Positions 46,619-60,100 are shown, counted from the stretch's first letter. The stretch is DNA of 64,000 nucleotides from Megaleporinus macrocephalus (GCA_021613375.1 CM038726.1:6175877-6239876); one strand, 5' to 3'. The notes: a model not told the origin generated them from the letters alone. Program-made: numbers and translations.

Positions 46619-46946
46619 TGGGTGTGTCTCAGAACCTAGTGAGTGTCTAAGTAGGCTGTCTAGGTAGGTAGCTCTGTAAGTAGCAGCGTTCTCTCCTCAT
46701 CTCTCCTCATAAAACAGATTACTGAGACGCTCTAGTTAGAGAGAGACTGCATCACGTTGCATCATGGGATTGTCTTAGCGGCTGAGGAAGCATTCAATAT
46801 TTCCTTAAAATCAGGTCTAAATAAGGTTCCTCAGTAGAAGCATGTTTAAGGTATGTAAGAATTGGGACAGTCTACATGTTGGGAGCGCATACTATGAAGT
46901 AAAATGCTGTCTATGTAGACCCTCACTAGGTTTTGAGACAGACCCA
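46619..46946. mobile_element. MITE in copy A (328 bp)
   Basis: Ends tgggtgtgtctcagaaccta with gtgag and ctcactaggttttgagacag with accca are inverted with few mismatches. The short ORF crossing it (46842-47105) shares part of the element and is not a gene. Confidence 0.7.
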
Positions 46947-49234
46947 ACATCTATCTGCTATAAAGGATTGACAGAAGAAGCTGTGGGGGTCAATTGTGGT
47001 GTAAACTCTGGCTTTGGGTGTAAGACAACCTCTTTATTTTGCTCCCTTTGTCTTATATTACAAGTTTGCAGTTTGGTAGGGGCTAAAGACCTTCATTTTT
47101 ATTGAGGTTTTGCAGTAAGGGAGGCAGATTAGTTTAGCGTTGTCCTTTATTTTGTATTTTCTTTTGTTAGTTTAGTTCTGATTGAATAATATAAGTTAGT
47201 ATGGGTTTGTTTTTTATATTTTGGGCATGTACTTATCCCTGATGGTTTTGCTGCATGTTTAAGAAAACACCTAGGCTTGTATTGTTCAGATTGGTCGTTT
47301 GTGTTTTGTCTAGAGACGGGGCAGGAGGGGAAACAGGTTGTCCACCTTATATTTGGACTGGCTTGTCCAGCCATAACGCCTTAATTTAAATTAAAACTGT
47401 ATAACACATGAGTGCTTCATCTGCTGAGCTTTGAGATCCTAAGTTGTGATTATTATTATTTATAAAACGTTTTATTGTTTACAAAACCAAGAAATACGGC
47501 TTTAGCTCCGCCCACTGTTCGGAAATGGTGGACAACAACCTCAGAAGATGCTCTTTATTTTTGGCTGCAGTAATTGGATGTACAGTGGAGCCCCCGCACA
47601 CAAACGGCCCAAAGACCCCTAAATATCCAGAAAGTGGACTAGGGTTAGGGCGTGTAAGGAAAGCAGTGAGAGGTGTTCAAGAGCCTCCCGATATGTGGAG
47701 GTAAACCAGGTAAGCGCAGTTACTCAGCCTGTTTTAGCTGATGTTAGCTAACGTTAGCTTCACTTGCTAAGTTCTGCGCTCAAGTAATGCTAAGCTAACG
47801 TAGTTGAATTAGGTAGATTTATAGGACAGCACCCCTAGCATTTGCCTATACCACCTATGGGACGGCCTTGAGGCGTATATATACTGAATTCCTGAGAGCC
47901 TGATACATTTGTAAGGCTGTCCGGAATGTAACGGTATGTAATGGTATTGAGCATTCAAGTTATGCTAAGCTAATGTAGCTGAGTTATGAAGATTTATAGA
48001 GTCGTATGAGTGCAAGTTCCACTTTAATCATATTTACTACAATAACTGTACCTCTATATCTGAGTGTAGCTGGTTGCTAGGCTGTTGACATGAATAATGT
48101 TGGTTATTTAGCTAGATACTGTTTAGGCTCAGGATGTGCTACTTTTGTCTTTAACTGCTTTTTCGTCTTTAAAGCAAATTAAGCAGTGAATTTCATTTTA
48201 AGTCACGATTATATATTTTCAGTATCTAAAACAATGTGAAATCACCAAGGGGGTCCAGAAGTGGTGATTAGCCTATAAACGCAGTTATGCTTAGAACAGT
48301 TATGCTTTAGCAGTTTAGCAGAGTTCAAATGATATCGTAGCTGCTTCTTCACACTCAAAACCTTTTGTTTTAAAAATTGTTCTTTAAGAAACCAAACATA
48401 ATCTTCTATGATGTCCACAAATAATCTTTTGCTGTACCATTTTTTAGGATTTTTGCAGTGATACGTTACAAAGACACACCTGTATACATATGGTCCATAT
48501 TTTCCATAATAAATTGAACATATTGGGGGTAACTACAACACAAAATGTGGCATGTGCAAAACTTATTTTACATTGTTTTATAATTTATGTTCAGTTTTTC
48601 ATCATAATATGTGAATATATATTATAATATGTTATAATATGAAACACACCTCCTGTTGTTTCCTAAATGTTGAGCCATTGTGCAAAATGTACACCACCAA
48701 TCAAAAGCGTGGACATACCTCACTGAATATATATGTATTTAAATAGCAAAGTTGGAGCCCAGGTATAAAAATATCTCTATAACAAACATTTATTTAGCTA
48801 TAAAACCCCCAAACCTGTTTATCAGAACAAGATCTCAGCATGTACACTATCTTCTTCAGTCCTGTTAGAGAAGCAGCTCATGTGGCTCCTCATGAAGCTG
48901 CTGGTCAGAATGTTCAAAGTATGTAAACCTGCATCAGAGCAAATGAGCTCATTTCTAAAAGAGCCTCTACACATTCTTTAAACACAACCAGACGTTTAAT
49001 TCTGCTCCAGGAATAATTCCATACCTCTTATTCTATAGTTCTGATCTCTTCACACATATTTACTAATATTATTACTATTAATATAGTGTTCAGAGTTTTG
49101 ACCAACAGAATGCAAAGCTGTGAAAATCCTTTAAACCCTATCCACAAGATGTGTGTATGTTTAGTATGGTTGCAAATTCCCTTCAGTTGTATGTGGTTTT
49201 TTACTCTGGCACCACTAGGGGGCATTTTTAAGCC
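46947..49234. other. Copy A, region without a supported gene
   Basis: Matches 56821-59210 of copy B with many small indels. ORFs in one copy are broken in the other, which argues against coding. No splice-supported exons found. Confidence 0.5.
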
Positions 49235-49790
49235 TGATGGCCAGATGAAGCCTCTTGAAGCTTAAAGCTTTCCCTCCAGATGGTTCATTACTCGAAGCTT
49301 CATGTGCACACGAACCCCCCCTGCTGGCTAAAACTTTTATTGTCATTTCAACTATTTGCGAGGGCCTCTTGCAACGTTGTCAGCATGGAAACAAGTGTAT
49401 ACATAAAACACCTTAATTTCATTTTCTGTGGTTAATTCATTTGTTTATTTGATCTGTGTTTGATTGTGCGGGTCTGTTAATTTAAAAAAAACCTGCCATT
49501 ATGATTTCAGTCAGTAAATAAATCCAATAATACGTGAGATATTGATGTTGAAACTGTTGCAGTGGTTTGAAGAGATGGGACAGTGATTGTGGGGTGATGT
49601 TGACTTAAAAGTTTTTTAAGAAACAATAAATCACGCCAATACTCGAACCACGTCCTGAGCCACTGAGGCTTCAGACGTCATCAGTGACGTTACCCGCCCT
49701 TAACGGAGCAAGCCTCCACACACTCTTCATAAACGACTTTCTGGATTTCTCGACACAAGCTCCGAAGCATCGGTATCATTTGCCCATCAC
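49235..49790. mobile_element. hAT-like non-autonomous element in copy A, left end eroded
   Basis: tgatggccagatgaagcctc at the left is the diverged inverse of ggtatcatttgcccatcac on the right (inverse starts gtgatgggcaaatgata). In copy A the left end is joined to other sequence by a deletion relative to copy B. Confidence 0.5.
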
Positions 49791-50235
49791 TAATGTTAGG
49801 ATGTATCGCCCAGTTATAGGTGTTGTCTAAGCCCAGTGGCAACATGTTTAGTTTAATGTGACTTTAGTCTTATTAATCGGTCCATGTAACTAACAAAGCA
49901 TATATATTAGATATAGCTCATATATTTATTGTACATAGCTTATCTAGCCATTATTATAGATAACCACACATACTTCTGTAACTCTGTTCATTCCTGCCGA
50001 GCTGCTGGTTATAAACAGTGCCCAAAACTGCATTCTCTGTCTCCGTGTCAACTCTCTTACCAAACTGCTATTGAGGAATCCCAGCAGAAGCTGCCCTAAT
50101 TTACTAAAGAGCTATCTAACAAGTATTATAGTACAGTACATAGTATATAGTATATAGTATAGTATTGTTAAACAAGTTTAAAGTGGACAAAGCTTTGATA
50201 TATTAATGAGCATGTTAGCACTAAGGCTTGTTCAT

Positions 50236-50240
50236 AATCA
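50236..50240. other. Empty target site of the LINE insertion
   Basis: ttcataatcattagttga is continuous here. In copy B the same site is split by the LINE after aatca, which is duplicated on both sides. Confidence 0.85.
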
Positions 50241-50359
50241 TTAGTTGACTTAGAATTTAGAACTACTAAACATTAGTGTTGACTGTCACTGCCATGTCCT
50301 TCCCTCACTGACCGCCACTGCCGTTCCTCTCCTCTGCTGACCATCACTGCTGTTCCTCT

Positions 50360-50600
50360 CTTTCATGGTTAGTGGAGGAGAGGAACAGCAGTGGTCAGTG
50401 GAGGCAAGGAACAGTAGTGATGGTCAGTTGAGGAGAGGAACAGTAGTGATAGTAAGTAGAGGAGAGGAACAGTAGTGATGGTAAGTAGAGGAGAAACAGC
50501 AGTGATGATCAGTTGAGGAGAGGAACAGCAGTGATGGTCAGTAGAGGAGACAAACAGTAGTGATGGTCAGTAGAGGAGAGGAACAGGAAGAGAAGGAAGG
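50360..50600. repeat. 28-30-bp minisatellite, copy A (about 8 units)
   Basis: Units of ggagaggaacagcagtgatg with gtcagtg. The left edge is a hairpin, since the inverse (ccactgccgttcctctcctc) lies just before it at about 50310-50360. Confidence 0.9.
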
Positions 50601-50864
50601 AGGAAGAAGAAAACACAAGGATACCTAACTTACCTTTAGAGTTTCCAGATTCCCAAATACAGATTTACATACATTATTCTAATTGATACAATAATATTAA
50701 TACTTATTATCCACCATTTAAATTAATACAACCTCATTACTTTATTAATCATATTAATTATGGTATTTAATATTCATTCATTAGTATTAACATCAATAAT
50801 AATATTAAACTGTAATTAATACAATGTAATATTATTATTATAATTATTATTGTTCTTCTTCTTC

Positions 50865-50900
<36 letters not shown>

Positions 50901-51031
50901 AGTGTATTAATCTAATAGACATATGAATCAGTGTGAGAGTTTATGTTTTACTGTGTATGATTATTTATATTGTTCTGAATGTTACAGTGAAAATAAACAT
51001 CATTCAGTCTCAGTTCTGTTTATTACAAGCT
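50601..51031. other. AT-rich downstream flank of coiled-coil gene A
   Basis: AT-rich sequence with (TTA)n at about 50865-50897. No gene. Confidence 0.6.
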
Positions 51032-51037
51032 TTTATT
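51032..51037 (-). promoter_or_regulatory. Polyadenylation signal of coiled-coil gene A
   Basis: TTTATT on the + strand (AATAAA on the - strand), about 80 bases beyond the stop codon; the same signal is at 63480-63485 in copy B. Confidence 0.6.
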
Positions 51038-51115
51038 TACTGACAGGAAGCAGTTCTAAAGTGCAGCTGTTCATTGGCTGGACATTCTAGCAGGACATCT
51101 CTCATCACCTGGACT

Positions 51116-52081
51116 TCACTCTTTCTTTCTAAACACAGAACACAGTCTTCTCCAGGACCTTCTCCAGAACTTCTCTTTGTCCTTCTCACCCACAGCCTTC
51201 TTTCTCTCCATCCTCTGCTCGTGGGGAGTCTGGCAGGCCTGGTTCTTCTGTGGCTTCTGCTTTAGACTCTTCAGCAGAACATTCAGTCTCTGGATCTGGA
51301 CCTCAATGTGTTCTTTCTCCACATTCCAGAGCGCTCTTTCCTGCAGCATCTCCTCCTCCTTCTTCAGCAGCTGCTCTTTCAGCTGCAGATTATCTTCTTC
51401 CACCTTCTGGAGATGTACTGCAGCTTCCACTGACTTTTCAGCCCTCACTTTGTCCAGCTCCTTCAGGGCCTCCTCTCTGGCCTGCTTCATTTCTGCATCC
51501 TTCTTCTTTAGCTCCTCATTCAGCTGGAGAACAATGGTCATCCACTTCTCACTCTCCAGCTTTCTCTTTCTCTCTGTATCCTCTTTCTTCTCCTCCTCAT
51601 TCATCAGAGCAGCCAGCATTTTGTTCTTCTCGTCCAGGTTGACCTGCAGCACCTCGACTTTGGTCTGGAGAGTAGCAATAATAGTTTTGCTCGCTCTCTC
51701 GCTCTCCTCTCTCTGGCTGTCCATGTGGAGCAGGAGTTTCTTAACTTCTGCACTCTTGGTCTGCTCCATCTTCTCCTGCTCCTCCTGTTCCTCGCTTCTC
51801 AGCTGTTCCATCATTTTTCTGTCCCGCTGCCTCTCCTCTTTCTCGGTCTCCAGCAGGATCAGAAGGCCTTCAACCTCTCGCAGGCGCCGATCATGCGCTG
51901 CGTCCATTCTCTTATTGTCCTCAGTGCATTCTGTGAGCTCAAACTGCAGCTTCTTCTTCTGCTGCAGGAGCTCCGTGCACCTCACCTTCACTTCAGTCCA
52001 GGCCTTCCTATATCCAGCTCTGCCGAGGAGCAGTATCTTCATGTCCAGGTGGTCCATAGCTCTTTCTAGGTCTTTCTCCAT
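51116..52081 (-). CDS. Intronless coiled-coil protein, copy A (321 residues)
   Basis: A single open frame of 321 codons on the - strand starts MEKDLERAMDHLDMKILLLG. From about residue 40 to 275 it is almost all Glu/Lys/Arg/Gln/Leu with heptad-like spacing (VRAEKSVEAAVHLQKVEEDN, ELLKKEEEML-type stretches), so a long coiled coil is expected. Residues near 290 read NQACQTPHEQRMERKK, and the protein ends in a short basic aromatic tail FWRRSWRRLCSVFRKKE that could bind membrane or nucleic acid. There is no signal peptide, transmembrane helix or catalytic motif. A TATA box lies about 100 bases upstream and AATAAA about 80 bases downstream, so it looks like a complete single-exon gene. A second copy starts beyond the right edge. 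I do not recognise the family; resemblance to golgin- or trichohyalin-like proteins is compositional only. The long + strand frame opposite is its shadow. Confidence 0.75.
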   Translation of the reverse strand: MEKDLERAMDHLDMKILLLGRAGYRKAWTEVKVRCTELLQQKKKLQFELTECTEDNKRMDAAHDRRLREVEGLLILLETEKEERQRDRKMMEQLRSEEQEEQEKMEQTKSAEVKKLLLHMDSQREESERASKTIIATLQTKVEVLQVNLDEKNKMLAALMNEEEKKEDTERKRKLESEKWMTIVLQLNEELKKKDAEMKQAREEALKELDKVRAEKSVEAAVHLQKVEEDNLQLKEQLLKKEEEMLQERALWNVEKEHIEVQIQRLNVLLKSLKQKPQKNQACQTPHEQRMERKKAVGEKDKEKFWRRSWRRLCSVFRKKE

Positions 52082-52177
52082 CGCTTGTTTTTATCTTACT
52101 ATGTAACACGTAACGGTTTGTATCGCTCGTGAACCTCAGCTGAGAAACAAGTGTGGAAAGATTGACGGTGCGCGTCT

Positions 52178-52185
52178 TTATATAA
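52178..52185 (-). promoter_or_regulatory. TATA box of coiled-coil gene A
   Basis: tttatata on + (TATATAAA on -) in a GC-richer context, 97-104 bases upstream of the ATG. Just upstream, agaacgttcg (about 52211-52220) has the GAAnnTTC form of a heat-shock element pair, which alone is weak evidence. Confidence 0.6.
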
Positions 52186-52469
52186 ACTTTCGGAGGCGTG
52201 ACGTCACAATGAGAACGTTCGCCTCCGAGAGTCTGTAAACAAAACTGAGAACTTAGGAGGAGAGAGGCGCAGCGTCATTGGTACAGTCCGAGAGACGAAG
52301 AGGGGGCGTGGTCTTACGATCGCGCGCTTTAACCATAAGTTATTAATAATCATTGCTGACACTGAAACTTCAACCTGGATGAAAATGATGATTCTGATCG
52401 AAGATCAATAACAGAACCTGTTATACATTATTATTATGATTATTGTTGTTGTTTATTTTTTATTGTAAT

Positions 52470-52905
<436 letters not shown>

Positions 52906-53424
52906 TAATCTATGATTCTTATTATTACTAATATTATTGTTGTTGTTGTAAAGCACGTATGTAATGTTTTTTGTTTTTTGTATTTTACATGAATCTGTGT
53001 TTGGTATTTTGTATTGTTTTGTCATTAATTTGTATATTACATATTCTGGCAAAACAGAAGGATTTACTTCAGTTATTATTTCTACTACAAGAATATTAAT
53101 AATACGTATAATCCACTGTGTCAACTCATGAATTTCATTTGTAGTAATTGTGGTATGAGATTATTTATTTCTAAACATAAATATTTTATTATTGTTATTA
53201 CATAATAATAATAATTTACCTAGAACATTATCAGTATTTGTATTATTTGATCAGAATTGTTATTATTAGTGTGTAAACTGTATGTGTGTTTATATATATA
53301 TTTATATATACAGTGTGGATCTGATTGACTGCAGCTCTGATGGAGAGGGAGGAGTAAAACTATATGTGTATCTGTCAGTGTCGTTTCTTCTCTTGTTTCA
53401 TTGTACAGATCTACACTTTTCTGT
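52906..53424. other. AT-rich spacer
   Basis: No gene or bounded repeat. Confidence 0.5.
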
Positions 53425-53445
53425 TTAGAGCTTTTCAGAATTGGG

Positions 53446-53835
53446 TCCTGTATGAGAGGAGGAGAGAAAGAGAATGAGAGGAGGAGAGAGAGTGAATGAG
53501 AGGAGGAGTGAAAGAGAACGAGAGGAGGAGAGAAAGAGAATGAGAGGAAGAGAGAGAGTGAATGAGAGGAGGAGAGAAAGAGAATGAGAGCAGGAGAGAG
53601 AAAGTGAATGAGAGGAAGAGAGAAAGGGAATGAGAGGAAGAGAGAAAAAGAATGAGAGGAGGAGAGAGAGAGAATGAGAGGAGGAGAGAAAGAGAATGAG
53701 AGGAAGAGAGAAAGAGAATGAGAGGAAAAGAGAAAGATAATTAGAGGAGGAGAGAAAGAGAATGAGAGGAGGAGAGAAAGAGAATGAGAGGAAAAGAGAA
53801 AGAGAATTAGAGGAGGAGAGTGAATGAGAGAAGTT
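53446..53835. repeat. GA-rich minisatellite, 20-22-bp unit
   Basis: About eighteen units of gaatgagaggaggagagaaa with small length changes. Purine-only on the + strand. The 155-residue Ser/Leu frame on the - strand is a translation of the repeat. Confidence 0.95.
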
Positions 53836-55540
53836 CACCAGCCGCCGTTTCCTCTGCACTTCATTCAGTTTAACAGGTGTGTTTCTCTCCAACTCCTACA
53901 TTTTAAAATCAGTACATAAAAAGTACTTTGTGGTGTTTAATGTGTATTAAAATGTTCTGTTTGTGTTTAAACGTATTAGAACTGGACTGTATCGTAACTA
54001 TGGTAACCTTCACTGCATCCTGAACGTCTCCTCAGATCTTTCTCTCTTTCACTCTCCATTTCATAGATGAAGGTTAGTTAACTTTAAATAAGTAATCAGT
54101 ACTTTCTGGTTTATTTACTGATCAGTGAAAAGTCGCAGTAACGTTATAAAGCTTAATGTTCACAAACGGTGCTGCTAGTTAGTTTGTTAGCTAGTCTGCT
54201 AAGGAGATTTAGTTCAGGTCGTTTGTGTTTGTACATATTTACACACAGCAGTTCGGTTTTAGCCCAAAGTGAGTACGAGTATTTATATTTTCACATCAGT
54301 TTTAAAAACGAGTAACATTTGTGTTAATCATTGTCGTAATGAAACACATCTTTTTAGTTTTACCTTTAAAAACACACAGCCGGGGCGGCGGGAAGCGCGC
54401 GAGAGAGAGAGAGGAGAGTAAACGGCGGGAGAATGAGCAGAAAGAGCGAGTCAGCACATTGAATAATAGCAGCTATGCTATGTGGCTACTGCGAATATGT
54501 AGTAAACTGTTCTGCTAGAACTCGTTTTTTAAACAATGTCTAATTAGAAACTTTCAAGCGAGGAAGAGGAGAGAGTCGTAGCTAACTCTGGTGACGCTGT
54601 CTAAATGTGTGTGGGTTGTTGACATATTTGGCTGAAAAAAAAGTTTTAAAAAAATCTCAAATGTACGTCATGGAAATCACTGGGTTATATTCTACCAACT
54701 CGTATATTTCCAAATATATATGTGGTCTCGTAGATTTTTTTCCTGAAATTTACTATTATTTACTAGTTTATGGTCTTAGTGACTAAAATTGTTACATGGT
54801 GTGACATGAACGTTATTGTGGGTTAAATTAAAAAGGGGTATAATGTGGTAATGTAAGTTAATTTATCCTGATTCTTTATCATTACTTTATAAAATATAGC
54901 ATTTCTCATGTGCAAATATGTTACCTTTTGCATTATTTTACTTTATCAACACTCATAGGAAGATGTTTACTCATAATCTTTCAATATACTTCAAATTATT
55001 TTGGGAATACCTTGTTATAAAAGTGGTGTCACGCCATATGATCAATCACACCACACAACAATCTGTATGCAAAAATCTGTATTAGCTGCATTTAACAAAC
55101 AACCAAACTTGGTTTGACAAGTGACTGAAATCATTTTCAGTTACAGCAAAATCACCAAATTGTTGAAGAACAGTGAATTCTACTGAACATTGTGAAGAAT
55201 GTTAATAAGATATTAAATAATCCATTTACTGTATTCATTAGATTTTGCACATTTTATTTTAATCTGCTGAATATTAGCTACATGAATTTGAATGATCTTT
55301 AGTAAATCATTGAACATTTTTTTACATTTAACGCATGAATTAGTTTAAAAATGAGAATCAGTAAAACAATGATCTAACAGCAAGCTGATGATGCATCAAA
55401 TTCAATCATATACACAAGAATTTCAGAAACACACTGCAAAAAAATAATTATATTAATAATGTATTACATGTACTTTTGCATTGAGGAATAATTGAGTCTG
55501 CATGTATGTCTGAGTAAATGAGTGAATCTGTCTTTGTGTC
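53836..55540. other. Spacer between duplicate copies, possible unassigned promoter
   Basis: A modest GC-rich patch at about 54375-54440 (cggggcggcgggaagcgcgc followed by GA repeats) could be a transcription start, but no downstream exon could be linked to it. The remainder is AT-rich. Confidence 0.35.
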
Positions 55541-55646
<106 letters not shown>

Positions 55647-56510
55647 TGACTGCTCATGCAAGTGTGTGTATGTTTTATTGAGCTGAGTGTTTCAGGCATA
55701 ATGTGCTTTTCAACTTGGTCTCAATATAACTGCATTTTTATTAAACATTTTATTAAACATCCTTTCATAAACAGTGATAAGACTATTAAATCATTATTAA
55801 GTGAAATAAACCAAAGTTTTAATCTATCTTTCCTGTCGGCTCCTCCTCCACCATGTTTGTTGTAGCTTGAGAGGCTGTTCGTAGTGAGCGGTCAGTTACG
55901 AAACCAGGTGCCATCAGTCAATATTGTTTGGTACATTACCCATTTTGCTTTTGCATTGGTTGTTTTTTTTGTTTTGTTTTGTTTTGTTTTGTTTTAATAT
56001 TAAAAAAAAACAGTATCATTTAGGAATTTCTTTCCACGTTGGCGCTCCGATGGATGGAAGGCATCCCTATTATTTGTCCATACAGCCTAGGGGATGGCCT
56101 TGAGGCATAGATATGTGGAATTCTTGAGAGTTATTTAATGATATTGAGCGCTCAGTTCCAGAATGCCATGCACCTGAATGTCCTATTTTATGGGCATACA
56201 TATCAGGTAACCATTATCTACTGGACATAAGACAGAATCCAAACTAGAGGTAGTGCTGCAGGGGCCTTACACTCACCAACACCTCCTTTACACTCAAGCA
56301 TCATAGCGGTTTGTGTCCAGTCAGTCTCAGTGGCTCTAGATCCAACTGGCGCCCCCAGGATGGGCCAGTCTGGTAGGCTGATTCAAGACCAGAAAAGTTG
56401 GGACAGTCAGTGAAATGCAAATCCAATACAGAAAGCAGTGACTTGCGATGATGAGAACCTGCATCCTGAGAGTGAGAGCTAACTTTGATTGGTGGACTGG
56501 CCTATATCTA

Positions 56511-56820
56511 TGGGTGTGTCTCAAGTGTCTAAGTAGGCTGTCTAGGTAGGTAGCTTTGTAAGTAGCAGCGTTCTCTCATCTCTCCTCATAAAACAGCCTA
56601 CTGAGACGCTCTAGTAAGAGAGAGACGCAGTTGCATCATGGGATTGTCTTAGCGGCTGAGGAAGCATTCAATGCTTCCTTAAAATCAGGTCTAAATAAGG
56701 TTCCTTAGTAGAAGCATGTTTAAGGTATCTAAGAATTGGGACAGTCTACATGTCGGGAGCGCATACTATGATGTGAAATGCTTTCTATGTAGACCCTCAC
56801 TAGGTTTTGAGACAGACCCA
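56511..56820. mobile_element. MITE in copy B, left inverted repeat partly deleted
   Basis: Counterpart of 46619-46946. About a dozen bases (agaacctagtgag in copy A) are missing from the left terminal repeat, while the right end is intact. Confidence 0.65.
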
Positions 56821-59210
56821 ACATCTATCTGCTATAAAGGATTGACAGAAGAAGCTGTGGGGGTCAATTGTGGTGTAAACTCTGGCTTTGGGTGTAAGAC
56901 AACCTCATTATTTTGCTCCCTTTATCTTATATTACAAGCTTGCAGTTTGGTAGGGGCTAAGGACCTTCATTTTTAATTAGGTTTTGCAGTAAGGGAGGCA
57001 GATTAATTCAGCGTTGTCCTTTATTTTGTATTTTCTTTTGTTAGTTTAGTTCTGATTGAATAATATGAGTTAGTATGGGTTTGTTTTTTATATTTTGGGC
57101 ATGTACTTATCCCTGATGGTTTTGCTGCATGTTAAATAAAACGCCTAGGCTTGTATTGTTCAGATTAGTCGTTTGTGTTTTGTCTAGAGACGGGGCAGGA
57201 GGGGAAATGGGTTGTCCACCTTATGTTTGGACTGGCTTGTCCAGCCATAACGCCTTAATTTAAACAAAAACTTTATAACACATGTGCGCTTCATCTGCTG
57301 AGCTTCGTTGTATTTTGGAGGTATACTGCTCATCAATCTCAAACACATAACTACAGCGGAGCTTGAGATTCTAACTTGTGATTATTCAAATTTATAAAAC
57401 GTTTTATTGTTTACAAAGCCAAGAAATACGGCTTAAAAGACTCTTTAGCTCCGGCCACTGTTCGGAAATGGTGGACAACAACGCCAGAAGATGCTCTTGC
57501 GGTAATGCGCAATGGCAGAAAGGTGTTGTTATTTTTGGCTGCAGTAATTGGATGTACAGTGGACCCCCGCACACAAATGGCCCAAAGACCCCTAAATATC
57601 CAGAAAGTGGACTAGGGTTAGGGCGTGTAAGGAAACCAGCGAGAGGTGTTCAAGAGCCTCTGATATGTGGAGGTAACCAGGTAAACGCAGTTACTCAGCC
57701 TGTTTTAGCTGATGTTACTTGCTAAGTTCTGCGCTCAAGTTATGCTAAGCTAACGTAGTTGAATTAGGTAGATTTATAGGACAGCACCCCTAGCATTTGC
57801 CTATACCACCGATGGGAAGGCCTTGAGGCGTATATATACTGAATTCCTGAGAGCCTGATACATTTGTAAGGCTGTCCGGAATGTAACGGTATGTAATGGT
57901 ATTGAGCATTCAGGTTATGCTAAGCTAATGTAGCTGAGTTATGAAGATTTATAGAGTCGTATGAGTGCAAGTTCCACTTTAATCATATTTACTACAATAA
58001 CTGTACCTCTATATCTGAGTGTAGCTGGTTGCTAGGCTGTTGACATGAATAATGTTGGTTATTTAGCTAGATACTGTTTACACTCAGGATGAGCTGCTGT
58101 TGTCTTTAACTGTTTTTTTGTCTTTAAAGCAAATTAAGTAGGGAATTTCATTTTAAATTTTTATATTTTCAGTATCTAAAACAATGTGAAATCACCAAGG
58201 GCGTCCAGAAGTGGTGCTTAGCCTTTAAATGCAGTTATGCTTAGTGCAGTTATGCTTTAGCTGTAGTGTGGTTGTGGTCAAGGCCGTTAAATCTTAGTCC
58301 AAATGATATCGTAGCTGCTTCTTCACACTCAAAACCCAGAAATTTTTTTGAAAAGTTTTGAAAATTGTTCTCTTCTATGATGTCCCCAAATAATCTTTTG
58401 CTGTACCATTTTTTAGGATTTTTGCAGTGATACGTTACAAAGACACACCACTATAGATATGGTCCATATTTTCCATAATAAATTGATCATATTGGGGGTA
58501 ACTACAACACAAAATGTGGCATGTGCAAAACTTATTTTATATTGTTTTATAATTCATGTTCAGTTTTTCACCGTAATATGTTAATAACAAACACAACTCC
58601 TGTTGTTTCCTAAATGTTGAGCCATTGTGCAAAATGAACACCACCAATCAACTATCTTCTTAGGTCCTGTTAGAGAAGCAGCTCATGTGGCTCCTCATGA
58701 AGCTGCTGGTCAGAATGTTCAAAGTATGTAAACCTGCATCAGAGCAAATGAGCTCATTTCTAAAAGACCCTCTAAACATTCTTTAAACAAAGCCAGATGT
58801 TTAATTCTGCTCCATGAATAATTACATACCTCTTATTTTATAGTTCTGATCTCCTCACACTTATTCACTAATATTATTACTATTAATATAGTGTTCAGAG
58901 TTTTGACTAACAGAATGCAAAGCTGTGAAAATCATTTAAACCCTATCCACAAGATGTGTGTATGTTTAGTATGGTTGCAAATTCCCTTCCGTTGTATGTG
59001 TTTTTTACTCTGGCAACACTAGGGGGCATTTTCAGGCAAGTGTTGGACAGCTCTGGGGCGTCCTTAGCACATGGTGTGTAGCTGCAGCAGCTAGCTAGAA
59101 GCTCACTGTTTCCCTCAGTTCAGTTTGTGCGTTCGGGAAGATTTTAGTTGACCATTTTGATAAATCTGCCTCAGTTACAGTGTTGTTTAAGGCTGTCTAT
59201 ATGTCTAGTA
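56821..59210. other. Copy B, region without a supported gene
   Basis: Counterpart of 46947-49234. An open frame of 115 codons at 57378-57725 is interrupted in copy A by a small deletion and has no recognised domain. Confidence 0.5.
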
Positions 59211-59733
59211 GTGATGGCCAGATGAAGCCTCTTGAACTTAAAGCTTTCCCTCCAGATGGTTCATTACTCAAAGCTTCATGTGCACACGAACCCCCCCTGC
59301 TGGCTAAAACTTCGATGGCCTCTTGCAACGTCTTCAGCATTGAAACAAGTGTATATACATAAAAGCCCTTAATTTGATTTTCAGTGGTTAATTCATTTGT
59401 GGTTAATTTGATTGTGTGGGTCTGTTAATTACAAAAAATTGCCAATCTGATTTCATTCAGTATATAAATCCAATAGTACGTGAGATATGGATGTTAAAAC
59501 TCTTGCAGTGGTAAGAGATGGGACAGTGATTGTGGGGTGATGTTGACTTAAAAGTTTTTTAAGAAACAATAAATCACGCCAATACTCGAACCACGTCCTG
59601 AGCCAGTGAGGCTTCAGACGTCATCAGTGACGTTACCCGCCCTTAACGGAGCAAGCCTCCACACACTCTTCATAAACGACTTTCTGGATTTCTCGACACA
59701 AGCTCCGAAGCATCGGTATCATTTGCCCATCAC
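59211..59733. mobile_element. hAT-like non-autonomous element in copy B
   Basis: Left end gtgatggccagatgaagcct; right end atttgcccatcac, inverse gtgatgggcaaat. More complete than the copy A version. Confidence 0.55.
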
Positions 59734-60100
59734 TAATGTGACTTTAGTCTTATTAATCGGTCCATATAACTAACAAAGCAACATTTTGAAGGATGTTTAT
59801 ATATTAGCCATTATTACAGATAACCATACATACTTCTGTAACTCTGTTCATTCCTGCCGAGCTGCTGGTTATAAACAGTGCCCAAAACTGCATTCTCTGT
59901 CTCCGTGTCAACTCTCTTACCAAACTGCTATTGAGGAATCCCAGCAGAAGCTGCCCTAATTTACTAAAGAGCTATCTAACAAGTATTATAGTACAGTACA
60001 TAGTATATAGTATATAGTATAGTATTGTTGAACAAATTTAAAGTGGACAAAGCTTTGATATATTAATGAGCATGTTAGCACTAAGGCTTGTTCATAATCA

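Larger units (their letters stand above)
45821..52320. repeat. Segmental duplication, copy A
   Basis: From tttattaaacattttattaa at 45822 the sequence matches copy B from 55736 on in order and orientation, through two MITEs, a 28-30-bp minisatellite and a coiled-coil gene. Upstream of this point the two regions are unrelated, giving a clear left breakpoint. The right end is not visible because copy B runs off the window; the end given here is a minimum guess that includes the gene promoter. Confidence 0.8.

Noticed and set aside
51177..52106. 309-codon open frame on the + strand opposite the coiled-coil gene
   Set aside because: Ser/Phe/Leu-rich mirror of the Glu/Lys-rich coiled-coil codons on the other strand. 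The - strand frame has the TATA box, polyadenylation signal and conserved tail.
53425..53892. 155-codon - strand Ser/Leu protein
   Set aside because: Direct translation of the GA-rich minisatellite.
57378..57725. 115-codon frame beginning with Cys-containing words, considered as a THAP-like exon
   Set aside because: Cys spacing does not fit a THAP zinc finger, and the frame is disrupted in copy A.
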